This document shows positions 37,426 to 47,402 of a stretch of DNA of 64,000 nt, piece after piece (position 1 is the first letter of the stretch; each line of letters begins with the position of its first letter). Under the pieces are notes generated by a model. It was not told where the DNA came from and searched no databases. It was given only the letters and a program-made list of their open reading frames with translations. Source of the DNA: Shouchella clausii (GTDB taxonomy: Bacteria; Bacillota; Bacilli; Bacillales; Bacillaceae_D); contig NZ_CP019985.1 of NCBI RefSeq assembly GCF_002250115.1, positions 4,453,460 to 4,517,459 on the forward strand, in the 5' to 3' direction. The position numbers and the translations under genes are program-made.

Positions 37426-38206
37426 TGTTTATAAAGTCTTCAACGAAGGCTCTGTCGATGAAAAAATGGCGCTCCAGTCAATCAATCTCACGCTGGAAGA
37501 AGGCGACTTTGTTACTGTGATCGGCAGCAACGGCGCCGGCAAATCAACATTGATGAATTTAATTGCTGGCCACCTGGCGCCTGATGTCGGCACGATTGAC
37601 ATTAACGAAAAAAATGTCACCAATTTCCCTGAACACGAACGGGCTAAACTAATTGGCCGTGTGTTCCAGGACCCGCAAGCAGGCACAGCTCCTTCGATGA
37701 CGATTGAGGAAAACATGGCGATGGCGTACAGCCGCGCCAAAAGGCGCTCGTTTTTCCGGATCGGGGTAACCAAAAACAGGCGCGCTTTTTTCCAGGAACA
37801 ACTTGCCTCGCTAGGCATGGGCTTAGAAGACCGTTTAACCGCTAAAGTCGGATTTCTGTCAGGTGGAGAACGGCAAGCGTTGTCGCTTTTGATGGCGACT
37901 TTTACAAACCCGTCAATTTTATTGCTAGATGAACATACGGCTGCACTCGATCCATCCCGGGCCGAACTGATTACAGATAAAACACGGGAAATTGTTAGCA
38001 AAACAAAATTAACAACACTGATGGTCACCCATAATATGCAGCAAGCATTGGATCTTGGCAACCGGTTGATTATGATGGACAAAGGACAGGTTATTTTTGA
38101 GGCAACAGCAGCCGAAAAGCGGAAACTGACCGTCGAAAAGCTGCTAAGTGAATTCCAAAAAATTCGCGGCGGCCAATTTGCCGATGATCGGGCCGTTTTA
38201 AGTTGA
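37409..38206 (+). CDS. trpZ: ABC transporter ATP-binding protein, TrpZ-like
   Basis: A 265-residue ATPase with Walker A GSNGAGKST, signature LSGGERQALSLLMA and Walker B ILLLDEHTAALDP, where His replaces the usual Pro after the catalytic Glu, as is common in this subgroup. It starts at TTG 37409 with AAAGGAGG upstream, inside the permease gene. It energises the TrpX/TrpY importer. Confidence 0.88.
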   Translation: MLRLNDVYKVFNEGSVDEKMALQSINLTLEEGDFVTVIGSNGAGKSTLMNLIAGHLAPDVGTIDINEKNVTNFPEHERAKLIGRVFQDPQAGTAPSMTIEENMAMAYSRAKRRSFFRIGVTKNRRAFFQEQLASLGMGLEDRLTAKVGFLSGGERQALSLLMATFTNPSILLLDEHTAALDPSRAELITDKTREIVSKTKLTTLMVTHNMQQALDLGNRLIMMDKGQVIFEATAAEKRKLTVEKLLSEFQKIRGGQFADDRAVLS

Positions 38207-38271
38207 GGCAACGCTTTATGTCTTGATAATGGCGGCTATGTGGCTCCATTAATTCGGAAACGTTACAGTCC

Positions 38272-38307
38272 AAGGGCATTCACTAACAAACATAAGTGAA
38301 TGCCCTT
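38272..38307. terminator. Hairpin between convergent trpZ and GNAT genes
   Basis: A perfect 13-bp stem AAGGGCATTCACT/AGTGAATGCCCTT with a 10-base loop. There is no T-run on either side; position suggests shared termination. Confidence 0.6.
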
Positions 38308-38312
38308 CATGT

Positions 38313-39311
38313 TTAGAATGCAGGCTGATGTTGCCTGCTAGGAGAAGTCACTTCAAGGTTCAACTCTGTTTCAAACTCAACCCCGGGAGTACGAACGGCT
38401 AAGTCATACCTTGGCTTCTTTGTTTCATCTGTAAAAAACCCACAGCCAATGGCGTCTCCTTTAGCTAGAAATACTGGATTATTTAGCAAAAAATGTTTTA
38501 TAGCAGGGGATTCGACATTTGCACTTAACAACACTCGCTTGTCCGCAAAATTTGCAGGCGGCCATTTCACCGCTGTAGCAAACCGCTTTTTATACTGGAC
38601 CGTTCCTTTCGACAAAAATGGTTCACCCCCTTGGAAATCGACCTCATCGATGTCTGACTCTCCACATGCCCACTCCAGCAAAAAATCATAAACAGCAGCT
38701 TGTGCGCCACTTTGGCGATGCCGGGCCTCGCCGCCAGCTACCCCTATCAACCTTGCGTCTAAACGGCGATGTGCTTTGTTTATTGCGCACAAACCACCAC
38801 TAACGGCAAGCCCGTTTTCTTTAACAAGAAACAGCTTTCCGCTCTTGAATAATTTTTCAAAGGCAGTGTCCACCGGTTCACTGATCGCGCTGTCCCCATG
38901 GCGATTATCGATTGTCGGCTTGTGCATATTATAATAAAACTCAAAAAAATCGCTTTCTTTTTCTGCTACCTCATACACAAACCTGCCTTCATTTTTGCGG
39001 CGCCGTTTCCTTTCTTGTTTGGCCATCGATTGGACGAGTTCAGAAAACGGTCGCCTCGTGTCAACCGCTTGGTGGATACGGAATGGCAAAGTCCATACGC
39101 CATTTTTTTCGGCCTCGCCCTTGCCAACAATTTCCAATCGCAAATCGCCTTCCTTTTCAATCTTGCATTCTGTTTCTGTTACTGGCTCATTGCCAAAAAG
39201 GCGTTTTTTGACAAACGGGAACAGCCAGTGCTTGTCTTCCGTTGCGCCGATAAACTGGAGGGAGATTTCTTCGCCATTTACATTGCCGAACGCCTCGGTT
39301 CCATATGGCAT
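38313..39311 (-). CDS. GNAT/FemAB-like acyltransferase
   Basis: A 332-residue protein whose C-terminal half resembles the Acetyltransf_6 (BioF2/FemAB-like) domain: ENGLAVSGGLCAINKAHRRL, AAVYDFLLEWACGESDIDE and DFQGGEPFLSKGTVQYKKRF, a stretch close to the family's GG..PFL.DG...YK motif. The N-terminal 100 residues are of unknown fold. The frame opens at 39368, but GAGGTG precedes ATG 39311 by six bases. The acceptor is unknown. It follows the sulfate operon after a strong terminator, so it is probably transcribed separately. Confidence 0.65.
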   Translation of the reverse strand: MPYGTEAFGNVNGEEISLQFIGATEDKHWLFPFVKKRLFGNEPVTETECKIEKEGDLRLEIVGKGEAEKNGVWTLPFRIHQAVDTRRPFSELVQSMAKQERKRRRKNEGRFVYEVAEKESDFFEFYYNMHKPTIDNRHGDSAISEPVDTAFEKLFKSGKLFLVKENGLAVSGGLCAINKAHRRLDARLIGVAGGEARHRQSGAQAAVYDFLLEWACGESDIDEVDFQGGEPFLSKGTVQYKKRFATAVKWPPANFADKRVLLSANVESPAIKHFLLNNPVFLAKGDAIGCGFFTDETKKPRYDLAVRTPGVEFETELNLEVTSPSRQHQPAF

Positions 39312-39403
39312 TAGCAGCACCTCTATTCCAATTTTTCCATTTGCCTTTATTGTACCATTTATTCTCAATTTTTACATCCATCGATATTTGATAAACGTTA
39401 ACA

Positions 39404-39443
39404 TTCAAAAAAGCAATCCTATTCATCAGATTGCTTTTTTGAA
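39404..39443 (-). terminator. Terminator of the sulfate uptake operon
   Basis: A 15-bp perfect stem TTCAAAAAAGCAATC/GATTGCTTTTTTGAA with T6 in both directions, seven bases after the cysA stop. Confidence 0.92.
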
Positions 39444-39449
39444 AGAGAA

Positions 39450-40523
39450 CTAAATGGTATAATCGCTTACTTGGAAGACGCCTAGTTTTTCTGGTCGAAT
39501 GTACGCTTTATCACCGACAGAAAGCCCCAATTGCGCAAATGTTTTTTTAGGTTGCTGAATCTCAATCGTATCGCCTTCTCCAGCCCACTTTGCTTCAATA
39601 AATACAATTGGCCCTACAGGATGGACGGAAACAATATCAACTTGCAAATCCTCTTCGCCTTCATACGTTTTGGAAACAGCGATTTCATGGGGACGAGCAT
39701 AGCCAACGACTGGCCCATTTGTGGTAGCATCGGTTGCAGTAAGCTCCCACTTGGCGCCGGCAACGGCTAATTTCCCAGATTGGCTAATGCCTTTAAACGG
39801 ATAGGCATTGCCTAGGAATTCGTAAACGAACGGGCTGTTTGGCTCCTCATATACTTCCGTTGGCGTGCCAGCCTGTTCAATCTCGCCTTTATTCATCACG
39901 ACAATTTTATCTGCAACATCTAGCGCTTCTTCTTGGTCGTGTGTGACAAACACAGTCGTAATCCCTGTTTCTTTGTGCAACGTCCTTAGCCAGCGCCTTA
40001 GTTCTTTCCGCACTTGGGCATCAAGGGCGCCAAATGGCTCATCAAGCAACAGCACTTCAGGCTTAATCGCCAGCGCCCGGGCAAGGGCGACTCGTTGGCG
40101 CTGGCCGCCAGAAAGCTCTGATGGGCGGCGCTTTTCAAGTCCTTCTAGCTTGACAAGCGCCAGCAGCTGTTCGACAATGCTTTTAATCTCTGCTTTGCTT
40201 GGCCGTTCCGATCGTTTTAATACATTCAAGCCATAGGCAATGTTTTGCTCAACGGTCATATGGGCAAATAATGCATAATGCTGGAACACGAATCCCACTT
40301 TTCGTTTTCTTGGATTAACGTTTGTGACATGTTTTCCATTGATCCAAACTTCCCCAGCGTCCACTGCTTCAAGGCCAGCGATCATTCGCAAAAGCGTTGT
40401 TTTCCCCGATCCTGACGGGCCGAGCAAAGCAAGCAGTTCACCTTGCTCTACCCGTAAATCTACTTGCTTTAAGACATGGGTGTTCCCAAAGCGTTTGTCA
40501 ATTTTGTTCAGTGAGATCGTCAT
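39450..40523 (-). CDS. cysA: Sulfate/thiosulfate ABC transporter ATP-binding protein
   Basis: A 357-residue ATPase. Walker A is GPSGSGKTT (35-43), signature [15 protein letters not shown], Walker [15 protein letters not shown] and switch [16 protein letters not shown]-terminal regulatory TOBE-like domain (about 240-350) follows. GGAGGAG precedes ATG 40523, which lies 26 bases inside cysW, so translation is coupled. It is the last gene of sbp-cysT-cysW-cysA. Confidence 0.92.
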   Translation of the reverse strand: MTISLNKIDKRFGNTHVLKQVDLRVEQGELLALLGPSGSGKTTLLRMIAGLEAVDAGEVWINGKHVTNVNPRKRKVGFVFQHYALFAHMTVEQNIAYGLNVLKRSERPSKAEIKSIVEQLLALVKLEGLEKRRPSELSGGQRQRVALARALAIKPEVLLLDEPFGALDAQVRKELRRWLRTLHKETGITTVFVTHDQEEALDVADKIVVMNKGEIEQAGTPTEVYEEPNSPFVYEFLGNAYPFKGISQSGKLAVAGAKWELTATDATTNGPVVGYARPHEIAVSKTYEGEEDLQVDIVSVHPVGPIVFIEAKWAGEGDTIEIQQPKKTFAQLGLSVGDKAYIRPEKLGVFQVSDYTI

Positions 40524-41341
40524 AGCTCCTCCTTTTTTGCCGCCACTCTACCCATTGTTTAACGCCAATTGTAACGAGCGCAAATAGCGACATGAGCGCC
40601 GCTACTGCAAAAGAAGCAGTAAATTGGTATTCATTGTACAAAATCTCAATATGTAAAGGCATTGTATTTGTTTGTCCCCGAATGCGCCCAGACACAACTG
40701 ATACAGCACCAAATTCGCCTATCGCCCGGGCGCTGCATAGAATGACGCCATATAAAAGCCCCCATTTAATGGCGGGAAGCGTGACATGCCAAAATGTCCG
40801 CCATCCGCCTGCTCCAAGTGTGAGCGAAGCTTCTTCCGCTTCAGAACCTTGTGCTTCCATTAACGGAATGAGTTCCCTTGCAATAAAAGGCAATGTCACA
40901 AACATCGTGGCCAGCACAATGCCTGGGACGGCGAAAATGATTTGGAAACCTTGTGCTTGAAGCCATTCGCCAAAAAAGCCGTGAACACCATATAACAAAA
41001 TAAACACTAGACCGGCAATAACTGGCGACACAGCAAAAGGAACTTCAATTAAGGTGATGAGCAACTGCCTTCCACGAAAACGGAACTTTGTTAGTAGCCA
41101 CGCTGCCGACAAGCCGAACAACAGTTGCAACGGCACGGTAATCACGGTCACAAGCAGTGTAAGCTGAATCGCTGAACGTGCGGCAGGCTCAGTAATCGCT
41201 GCCAAAAACACCGTTAGCCCTTGTGAAAACGCCCCTGCAAAAATGACGATAAGCGGGAGTAATAAAAAAGCACCTAAAAACAAAAAAGCGACAATGATTA
41301 ATATGTGTTGGCTCCACGTTTTGCAGCTGTTTATTTTTCAC
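40498..41341 (-). CDS. cysW: Sulfate ABC transporter permease CysW (5' end probably frameshifted)
   Basis: A 260-280-residue permease with the EAA loop [20 protein letters not shown] and the CysW stretch [20 protein letters not shown]. The open frame begins only at TTG 41283, without ribosome site and inside the first helix. A GTG at 41341 overlaps the cysT stop (GTGA) and follows AAAGGGGGC. Removing one A from the A4 run (41319-41322) joins both frames and gives the N-terminus [20 protein letters not shown], which reads naturally. I therefore take 41341 as the start and suspect a single-base insertion in this sequence. Confidence 0.8.
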
Positions 41342-42162
41342 GCCCCCTTTTGCCCTAATCGTTTTGACAATAGCCACTGCAAGCCGTTGGTAAGCAGCAA
41401 CAGCAAGAATGACACGACTAGCATAACGACCGCAATCGCGGTAGCGCCTCCGTAGTCAAATTGCTCAAGCTTTGTCATAATTAATAGCGGCACTATTTCT
41501 GTTTGCATCGGCATATTCCCGGCAATAAACACAACCGAACCGTATTCACCTAGCGCCCTGGCAAAGGCAAGCGCCATACCTGCCAATAATGCCGGGGCCA
41601 ACACCGGAAAAATGACTGTTAAAAATGTTTTTACTGGCGTTGCCCCTAAAAGAGCAGACGCTTCCTCTACGTCCTTGTCGAGGTTTTTAAGCACAGGTTC
41701 AACCATCCGGACAACAAACGGCAAGCCAATAAAAGTTAACGCAATCGTGACGCCAATCGGCGTAAAGGCAACCTCTATGCCAAAAGGTGCAAGCAATGAC
41801 CCAATCCAGCCATTTTCCGTATAGAGGCTTGTTAAAGCGATGCCTGCTACTGCTGTCGGTAAAGCAAACGGCAAATCGATCATGCCATCCATCAATCGTT
41901 TCCCGAAAAACGAATAGCGTGCCATCACCCATGCCACTAATAGCCCAAACACGCCATTGACTAATGCTGCCATCAAGGCAGCCGAGAAGCTTAATCGAAA
42001 TGCGGCGAACACGCGGGGGTCATTCACGGCATTCCAAAACGTTTCCCAACCGTTGTGGACTGTAAACAACAGCAACGCAGCTAATGGAATGAGCACCACT
42101 AAGCTCAAATAGAGCATTGTAAACCCAAAGCTTAAGCCAAATCCCGGCAATATCCGTTTCAT
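41338..42162 (-). CDS. cysT: Sulfate ABC transporter permease CysT (CysU)
   Basis: A 274-residue permease with about six helices. It begins LPGFGLSFGFTMLYLSLVVLIPLAAL, and holds LDKDVEEASALLGATPVKTF as EAA loop and FARALGEYGSVVFIAGNMPM, the CysT motif. It pairs with CysW in the membrane pore. It is 72 bases downstream of the binding-protein gene, behind an RNA stem. Confidence 0.92.
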   Translation of the reverse strand: MKRILPGFGLSFGFTMLYLSLVVLIPLAALLLFTVHNGWETFWNAVNDPRVFAAFRLSFSAALMAALVNGVFGLLVAWVMARYSFFGKRLMDGMIDLPFALPTAVAGIALTSLYTENGWIGSLLAPFGIEVAFTPIGVTIALTFIGLPFVVRMVEPVLKNLDKDVEEASALLGATPVKTFLTVIFPVLAPALLAGMALAFARALGEYGSVVFIAGNMPMQTEIVPLLIMTKLEQFDYGGATAIAVVMLVVSFLLLLLTNGLQWLLSKRLGQKGA

Positions 42163-42191
42163 AACAAACTCCTATCATCTATTTTTCTAGT

Positions 42192-42214
42192 TGTTCCATG
42201 CTGCTGATGGAACA
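42192..42214 (-). other. Intercistronic stem after the sulfate-binding protein gene
   Basis: A perfect 8-bp stem TGTTCCAT/ATGGAACA without T-run between sbp and cysT, likely to raise the level of the binding-protein mRNA. Confidence 0.55.
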
Positions 42215-42234
42215 TCCAGGCGGCAACGTTCTCC

Positions 42235-43257
42235 TTAATTGGGCTGGTATATCTGGTCAAATATGCCGCCGTCAGCAAAATGTTTGTCCTGCGCCTCTTG
42301 CCAGCCGCCAAATTTATCGTCAATTGTAAATAGCTTTACTTCCGGGAACACATCGCGATGTTCCTCTAAAACCACTTCATTCCGTGGTCGGTAATAATGG
42401 TCGGCGATCAACTCCTGCCCTTCATCGCTGTAAAGGAATTGCAAATAGGCTTCCGCTACTTCTCTCGTCCCTTTTTGGTCGACGACTTTATCGACAATGG
42501 CGACAGGGGGTTCCGTTAAAATCGACATCGACGGTGTCACAATATCAAACTCAGAATCGCCAAGCTCATTTGCGGCAAGAATCGCTTCATTTTCCCATGC
42601 CAACAAAACATCGCCAATGCCCCGTTCCACAAAGGAAGTCGTAGCGCCCCTGGCGCCAGAATCTAATGCAGTTACATTTTGGTACAAGTCTCCAACAAAT
42701 TGTTGTGCTTCTTCCTCTGAGCCGTAGGTTTCCTCTGCGTAACCCCAAGCCGCTAAATAGTTCCAGCGTGCCCCGCCTGACGTTTTCGGATTTGGCGTGA
42801 CCACTTCCACATCATCGCGAATGAGGTCATCCCAATCTTCAATTTGTTTTGGGTTTCCTTTGCGGACAAGAAAATTAATCGTCGACGTATAAGGAGAAGA
42901 TTGATCGGCAAATTGCTGCTGCCAATTTGGATCAAGAAGCTCCCGTTCTTGCAAAATATCAATATCATAAGCAAGGGCTAATGTAACGACATCTGCCTCC
43001 AAGCCGTCGAGAACGGAGCGCGCTTGGCTGCCTGAACCACCGTGGGAAGTGTTGATAGCAACGTGCTCACCGGTTTTTTCCAGCCAATGGTCAGCAAATG
43101 CCTTGTTTACGTCTGCATATAATTCTCTTGTTGGGTCGTAAGATACATTTAAAATCTCAACTGAATTCCCCTCCCCTGATGTTTCTTCACCAGAAGGAGC
43201 ACAAGCCGCAAGCAGCACTCCTACAGTCGCGACAGACACACCATATCCAATTTTCAT
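42235..43257 (-). CDS. sbp: Sulfate-binding lipoprotein
   Basis: A 340-residue lipoprotein with lipobox LAAC (Cys19) and the sulfate-binding family signature [11 protein letters not shown]. Other family segments are [40 protein letters not shown] and a [12 protein letters not shown] end region. The frame opens at GTG 43266, but AAAGGGGTG is placed for ATG 43257. It is the first gene of the sulfate operon and has a strong promoter. Confidence 0.92.
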   Translation of the reverse strand: MKIGYGVSVATVGVLLAACAPSGEETSGEGNSVEILNVSYDPTRELYADVNKAFADHWLEKTGEHVAINTSHGGSGSQARSVLDGLEADVVTLALAYDIDILQERELLDPNWQQQFADQSSPYTSTINFLVRKGNPKQIEDWDDLIRDDVEVVTPNPKTSGGARWNYLAAWGYAEETYGSEEEAQQFVGDLYQNVTALDSGARGATTSFVERGIGDVLLAWENEAILAANELGDSEFDIVTPSMSILTEPPVAIVDKVVDQKGTREVAEAYLQFLYSDEGQELIADHYYRPRNEVVLEEHRDVFPEVKLFTIDDKFGGWQEAQDKHFADGGIFDQIYQPN

Positions 43258-43366
43258 AGAATACACCCCTTTAATCCGATTTAATTCATTAAAAATAGAT
43301 AATTACTTGGTTTTTAAGTAAAAAGAAGAAACCGCTATAGACGGAATCGTTAAAAGAACTGACTCT
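43258..43366. other. Leader of the sulfate uptake operon
   Basis: About 100 AT-rich bases between promoter and sbp. Two GGAAT-containing segments (about 43342 and, in inverted form, 43381) might be operator halves, for example for a CymR-like regulator, but I cannot assign one. No SAM riboswitch or T-box was recognised. Confidence 0.25.
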
Positions 43367-43395
43367 ATATTATTCTTACTATTCCGACCTGTCAA
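43367..43395 (-). promoter_or_regulatory. Sigma-A promoter of sbp-cysTWA
   Basis: On the minus strand a perfect TTGACA (43390-43395), 17 bases, and TAATAT (43367-43372). Confidence 0.75.
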
Positions 43396-43623
43396 TAGGT
43401 TTTTCACCCTTTCCTCGACAAACAACAGTGCTTTTTAGGAATGTATACAGCTTAAATTCGTTCCATGCTCCCTTTGCTCGACTGGCATTAACGCCGAAAG
43501 AACAGCCTCCTTCTCTTTGGCGCTTGCGCTTTTTTCTACCATTGAGGATGTTCCCTCTTTTTCTGGACAGCTGTTTCCTGTAAAATGTAAAAAGAAGCAT
43601 GAACCCTACTATTGAGGTGTGAG
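43396..43623. other. Intergenic region between divergent sbp and ybaK
   Basis: No further gene supported. A minus-strand frame here (43379-43600) lacks a ribosome site and runs through the sbp promoter. No clear promoter for ybaK was found. Confidence 0.25.
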
Positions 43624-44100
43624 ATGAAACAAACTAAAACGAATGCGATTCGCTTGTTAGAACAACATAAGAAACCTTATACCTTGTTTTCCTATCCGGT
43701 TTCAGATGGCAAGATTGATGGCCAATCGGTCGCGCAAAAGATCAATAAACCGGAACACGTTGTTTATAAAACCCTTGTCGCCCAAGGAAAAAGCGGTGCT
43801 ATTTACGTTGCGCTCATTCCTGTGAACGAAGAGCTTCATTTAAAAAAGTTGCAAAAAGTGACTGCGGAGAAAAAAGTCAACATGCTCTTGGCGAAACAGC
43901 TCCATGATGTGACCAATTATGTCCGTGGCGGGTGCTCGCCAATCGGCATGAAAAAGCCATACCCGACTTTTATCGATTCCCAAGCGGCACAGCTAGATAC
44001 TATTGTCGTAAATGCTGGAAAAGTTGGCTTGCAGATGGAACTTCGGTTAAGTGATTTGGTCGAAGCCGCCAACGCTCAGTTTGCAGAACTAACAATCTAG
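43624..44100 (+). CDS. ybaK: Cys-tRNA(Pro)/Cys-tRNA(Cys) deacylase, YbaK family
   Basis: A 158-residue editing protein that hydrolyses misacylated Cys-tRNA(Pro). The YbaK/EbsC fold is seen in NAIRLLEQHKKPYTLFSYPV, VYKTLVAQGKSGAIYVALIP with the conserved Lys, and the GGCSPIGMKKPYPTFID motif. The longer frame begins at TTG 43612, which is itself next to the ribosome site; GAGGTG fits ATG 43624. It is a single gene. Confidence 0.9.
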   Translation: MKQTKTNAIRLLEQHKKPYTLFSYPVSDGKIDGQSVAQKINKPEHVVYKTLVAQGKSGAIYVALIPVNEELHLKKLQKVTAEKKVNMLLAKQLHDVTNYVRGGCSPIGMKKPYPTFIDSQAAQLDTIVVNAGKVGLQMELRLSDLVEAANAQFAELTI

Positions 44101-44197
44101 CTACTCTGTCTTGTGATTAGGAACGCGCTTTTAAGCAGCCTTGAGATGTTACGTTGCCTTCAGGGATGCGGTAAGACTACTACAGCCGGAGGCTCTT

Positions 44198-45817
44198 ATG
44201 AAACAGAGAACGAAAATTTTATTGCTCTATCTATTTTGTAGCATAGTATGGGTAGTGGGGTCTGACCTCGTGCTTCTTGCTTTCGACCAAGAAGTCATAC
44301 CGCTTTTCCAAGGAATGAAAGGCATCGTGTTTGTCCTTGCTTCTAGTATATTTATTTATCTCTTAATCAGCAAAACCGAAAAGCTACAGGAATTGGAAGA
44401 GGAAAAGGAAAAAATCGAAACATTGATTAACTCAATGGTCGACTTTGTCAACTTTAAGGACGGCGAGGGACGTTGGATTCAAACCAATGACTATGGCCTA
44501 AAACTTTACCAGCTTGAAAATGTGGACTACCGTGGAAAGAAAGATTCAGAACTTGCTGCGTATAGCAAGGCAAGCCGCGAGCCTTTGCTCTATTGCGAGC
44601 ACACGGACAACTTAACGTGGGAAAGAGGCGAAACGACGAGAACGGAAGAAGTTTTTCCGATGGAAGATGGAACAAAAAAGACGTTTGATACGATTAAAAC
44701 GCCCATTTATGATGAAAACGGGAAACGAAAAGGACTTGTTGTCATTGGCCGCGATATAACGGAACGGAAAAAAGCAGAGAAACGACTTGCAGAAAGCGAG
44801 CTGCGTTACAAAGCTTTATTCGACCATAATCCTGAACTTGTGTACAGAATTGATTTGCACGGGAACATTGTGGATTTAAATGATAAATTTATGCAAGTAA
44901 CTGGTTATAAACAAGAGGATGCGCTCGGCAAATCAATCCTCACTTACGTCCAACCAGATGACCATGAGCGCTTGCGCTGGAAATTAGAGCAAGTCAAATT
45001 GACACGGAGAGCACACCAATGCAACCAAGTCCGTATTAACCACCGCTATGGTGATCGTGTCATTGTCAACTGTGCATCGGTTCCGATCATCATCGATAAT
45101 GAATTGGTTGGCATTACAGGTTACGCCACCAATATTACAAAAATATTAGAAACAGAAGAAAAGCTCCGTACGACGGAAAAGTTGGCTGTCGTTGGCGAGT
45201 TAGCAGCTGGGATTGCACATGAAATCCGCAACCCACTTACATCCCTTAGAGGGTTTGTCCAACTTTTCCAGGATGAAAGCAAGGAAAATAATCCCCTTCA
45301 TCGGATTATGCTCGATGAATTAGAGCGCATTAATACGATTGCGAGCGAATTGCTCGTTTTGTCACGGCCCCAAGGAGTAGTCTTCCAAAGATGCAACCTT
45401 CGCCAAGTCTTAGGGGACGTCGTTCAGTTAATGGATACAGATGCACAACTTAATGGGGCGACTCTATGCCTTCAAGCTGAAGAAGAGCTATCTCTTGAGT
45501 GCGACCCTAACCAGTTAAAACAACTGTTTATTAACGTCGTAAAAAATGCAGCAGAATCAGGGGCGAGCGCGATTGTTGTACGAGCATTCCCTAGCCGCAC
45601 ACAAATATGCGTGGCTGTGGAAGACAATGGCTGCGGCATTAGTGGCGACCGAATTGAAAGACTCGGCGAACCTTTTTATTCGCAAAAAGAACGGGGAACA
45701 GGGCTTGGGCTAACGATCAGCCATAAGATTGTTGATGCCCACCATGGTTCGATTCAGTATAAGAGTGAGCTAGGAACTGGTACAACGGTCTTCATTACTT
45801 TGCCGAAAGTACAATAA
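44198..45817 (+). CDS. PAS-domain sensor histidine kinase (KinA/KinE-like)
   Basis: A 539-residue kinase. Two membrane helices (about 5-28 and 38-58) and a short coiled coil (60-75) lead to two PAS domains (about 75-190 and 205-320), the second with ALFDHNPELVYRIDLHGNIV. HisKA has phospho-acceptor His341 in GIAHEIRNPLTSLRGFVQLF, and HATPase_c shows NVVKNAAESGA, DNGCGIS and GTGLGLTIS. GGAGG precedes ATG 44198; residues from 44141 are not needed. No response regulator is nearby, so it may feed the Spo0 phosphorelay. The signal is unknown. Confidence 0.82.
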   Translation: MKQRTKILLLYLFCSIVWVVGSDLVLLAFDQEVIPLFQGMKGIVFVLASSIFIYLLISKTEKLQELEEEKEKIETLINSMVDFVNFKDGEGRWIQTNDYGLKLYQLENVDYRGKKDSELAAYSKASREPLLYCEHTDNLTWERGETTRTEEVFPMEDGTKKTFDTIKTPIYDENGKRKGLVVIGRDITERKKAEKRLAESELRYKALFDHNPELVYRIDLHGNIVDLNDKFMQVTGYKQEDALGKSILTYVQPDDHERLRWKLEQVKLTRRAHQCNQVRINHRYGDRVIVNCASVPIIIDNELVGITGYATNITKILETEEKLRTTEKLAVVGELAAGIAHEIRNPLTSLRGFVQLFQDESKENNPLHRIMLDELERINTIASELLVLSRPQGVVFQRCNLRQVLGDVVQLMDTDAQLNGATLCLQAEEELSLECDPNQLKQLFINVVKNAAESGASAIVVRAFPSRTQICVAVEDNGCGISGDRIERLGEPFYSQKERGTGLGLTISHKIVDAHHGSIQYKSELGTGTTVFITLPKVQ

Positions 45818-45889
45818 ACCAAGTCTTAAGAAACAAAGGTTGGAGACACGGCTTCAAGCTGCTCTTTGTCTGGCAGCATCACTCAGTAG

Positions 45890-45914
45890 CCTGCTGATAA
45901 CAGCAGGTTTTTTT
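45890..45914 (+). terminator. Terminator of the PAS kinase gene
   Basis: A 7-bp GC-rich stem CCTGCTG/CAGCAGG with loop ATAA and T7. Confidence 0.92.
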
Positions 45915-45917
45915 ATC

Positions 45918-45946
45918 TATACAGGGCCACCGTAACGTGATATAAT
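45918..45946 (+). promoter_or_regulatory. Promoter of the GlcD-like/BASS operon
   Basis: TATACA (45918-45923), 17 bases, perfect TATAAT (45941-45946), directly behind the preceding terminator and about 70 bases before the start codon. Confidence 0.65.
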
Positions 45947-46016
45947 CTGCCATTATTAGACGAATCGTTTTGGCTTTCAAACGTCGCAACATTCGAACAG
46001 AAAAGGGGGATGATGC

Positions 46017-47402
46017 ATGTCTGAGTTGGCCAAGGCATTGCAAGCCCATTTAGGGACTCAAAAAGTGACAATTAACGAAACAGCCCTTGCGCTTCATAGC
46101 AAGGACGAATCCTACCATACGCCAAGCAAACCTGAAGTGGTCGCATATCCCACATGTACAGAAGATGTACAAGCCATTATACAGATAGCTAAATCATTTT
46201 CCGCGCCTATCTATTCATTTGGCCTCGGCACAAGTTTAGAAGGCCATGCGATTCCGTATGAAGGCGGCATCTCAATCGATTTTTCAGAAATGAATAACAT
46301 TATTGCTGTAAAAGAAAAAGATTTCCTTGTAACGGTTCAGCCAGGGGTAACCCGTTCTCAGCTCAATCAGGAATTAAAGAAATATGGATTATTTTTTCCA
46401 GTCGATCCTGGCGCAAACGCGACACTTGGCGGCATGGCTGCCACCAATGCCAGCGGCACAACTTCTGTGCGGTACGGCATTATGCGGGATCAAGTCCGTG
46501 ACTTGGAAGTCGTTTTAGCTGACGGGACGATGATCCGCACTGGCAATCTTGCAGCCAAGTCATCATCAGGCTACCATTTAAACGGATTGTTTGTAGGATC
46601 AGAAGGCACTCTTGGCTGCTTTACAGAATTGACGTTACGTGTCCACGGCATTCCTGAACATATTGTAGCTGGGCGCGCGGCCTTTCGGACATTAGACGAC
46701 GCAGTAGCCGCTGTTGTCGCGATTTTACAAGCTGGAATTCCGATTGCCCGCGTCGAGTTAGTAGATGAACCTTCCATTGCTAAAGTCAATGCCTTTAGCG
46801 ATACTGATTACAGCCAAAAGCCGACACTATTTCTTGAATTTCATGGCAATGAAGCAGGGCTCAAACAAGACGTGGCATTTACAAAAGAAATGGTGGCCGA
46901 CTACGGTTGCGAAGCCTTTGCTTTCGAAACCGATACAGCGGCACGCAACAAGCTATGGGAAGCGCGGCATAACTTGGCATATGCTTACGTGCATAGCGCC
47001 CCTGGACGAAAGCTGATGGTGACAGATGTATGCGTCCCCATTTCACAATTGGCAGACGCGATTCGCACAGCTCGAAATGCGGTCACTTGCTCTCCTTTTG
47101 AAGGAGGCATCATTGGTCACGTTGGCGATGGCAATTACCACGTTTTGCTAATGATTGACCCGGCTAACGCTGATGAGATCGAAGCGGCTAGCCGCTTAAA
47201 TGAAGCGATTGTCAATGATGCACTTGCCCGCGGTGGCACTTGCACAGGCGAGCATGGCGTAGGCATCGGCAAACTGAAATACCAAGCACAAGAACACGGA
47301 CCAGCGCTTGGTGTAATGCAATCGATCAAACGCGCCCTTGACCCTGAAAATCGAATGAACCCTAATAAATTGTTGTACACAAAGACGGAGGATGTTGTAT
47401 GA
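46017..47402 (+). CDS. FAD-linked 2-hydroxyacid oxidase/dehydrogenase, GlcD or D-lactate dehydrogenase type
   Basis: A 461-residue flavoprotein that oxidises a D-2-hydroxyacid (glycolate, D-lactate or similar). The FAD_binding_4 domain shows PIYSFGLGTSLEGHAIPYEG, VDPGANATLGGMAATNASGT and SSSGYHLNGLFVGSEGTLG. The C-terminal FAD-oxidase domain ends HVGDGNYHVLL...GTCTGEHGVGIGKLKY, family hallmarks. AAAGGGGG precedes ATG 46017. The next gene overlaps by four bases (ATGA), which ties the enzyme to a carrier. GlcE/GlcF subunits are absent, so it may act alone, as eukaryotic-type D-lactate dehydrogenases do. Confidence 0.88.
   Translation: MSELAKALQAHLGTQKVTINETALALHSKDESYHTPSKPEVVAYPTCTEDVQAIIQIAKSFSAPIYSFGLGTSLEGHAIPYEGGISIDFSEMNNIIAVKEKDFLVTVQPGVTRSQLNQELKKYGLFFPVDPGANATLGGMAATNASGTTSVRYGIMRDQVRDLEVVLADGTMIRTGNLAAKSSSGYHLNGLFVGSEGTLGCFTELTLRVHGIPEHIVAGRAAFRTLDDAVAAVVAILQAGIPIARVELVDEPSIAKVNAFSDTDYSQKPTLFLEFHGNEAGLKQDVAFTKEMVADYGCEAFAFETDTAARNKLWEARHNLAYAYVHSAPGRKLMVTDVCVPISQLADAIRTARNAVTCSPFEGGIIGHVGDGNYHVLLMIDPANADEIEAASRLNEAIVNDALARGGTCTGEHGVGIGKLKYQAQEHGPALGVMQSIKRALDPENRMNPNKLLYTKTEDVV

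Noticed and set aside
37429..38211. 260-codon minus-strand frame opposite trpZ
   Set aside because: Long only because of codon bias on the other strand; the plus frame has all ABC ATPase motifs.
43258..43366. SAM (S-box) riboswitch before the sulfate operon
   Set aside because: No S-box core and no terminator in the leader.
43379..43600. Minus-strand frame of 73 codons upstream of sbp
   Set aside because: No ribosome site, very basic composition, and it runs through the strong sbp promoter.
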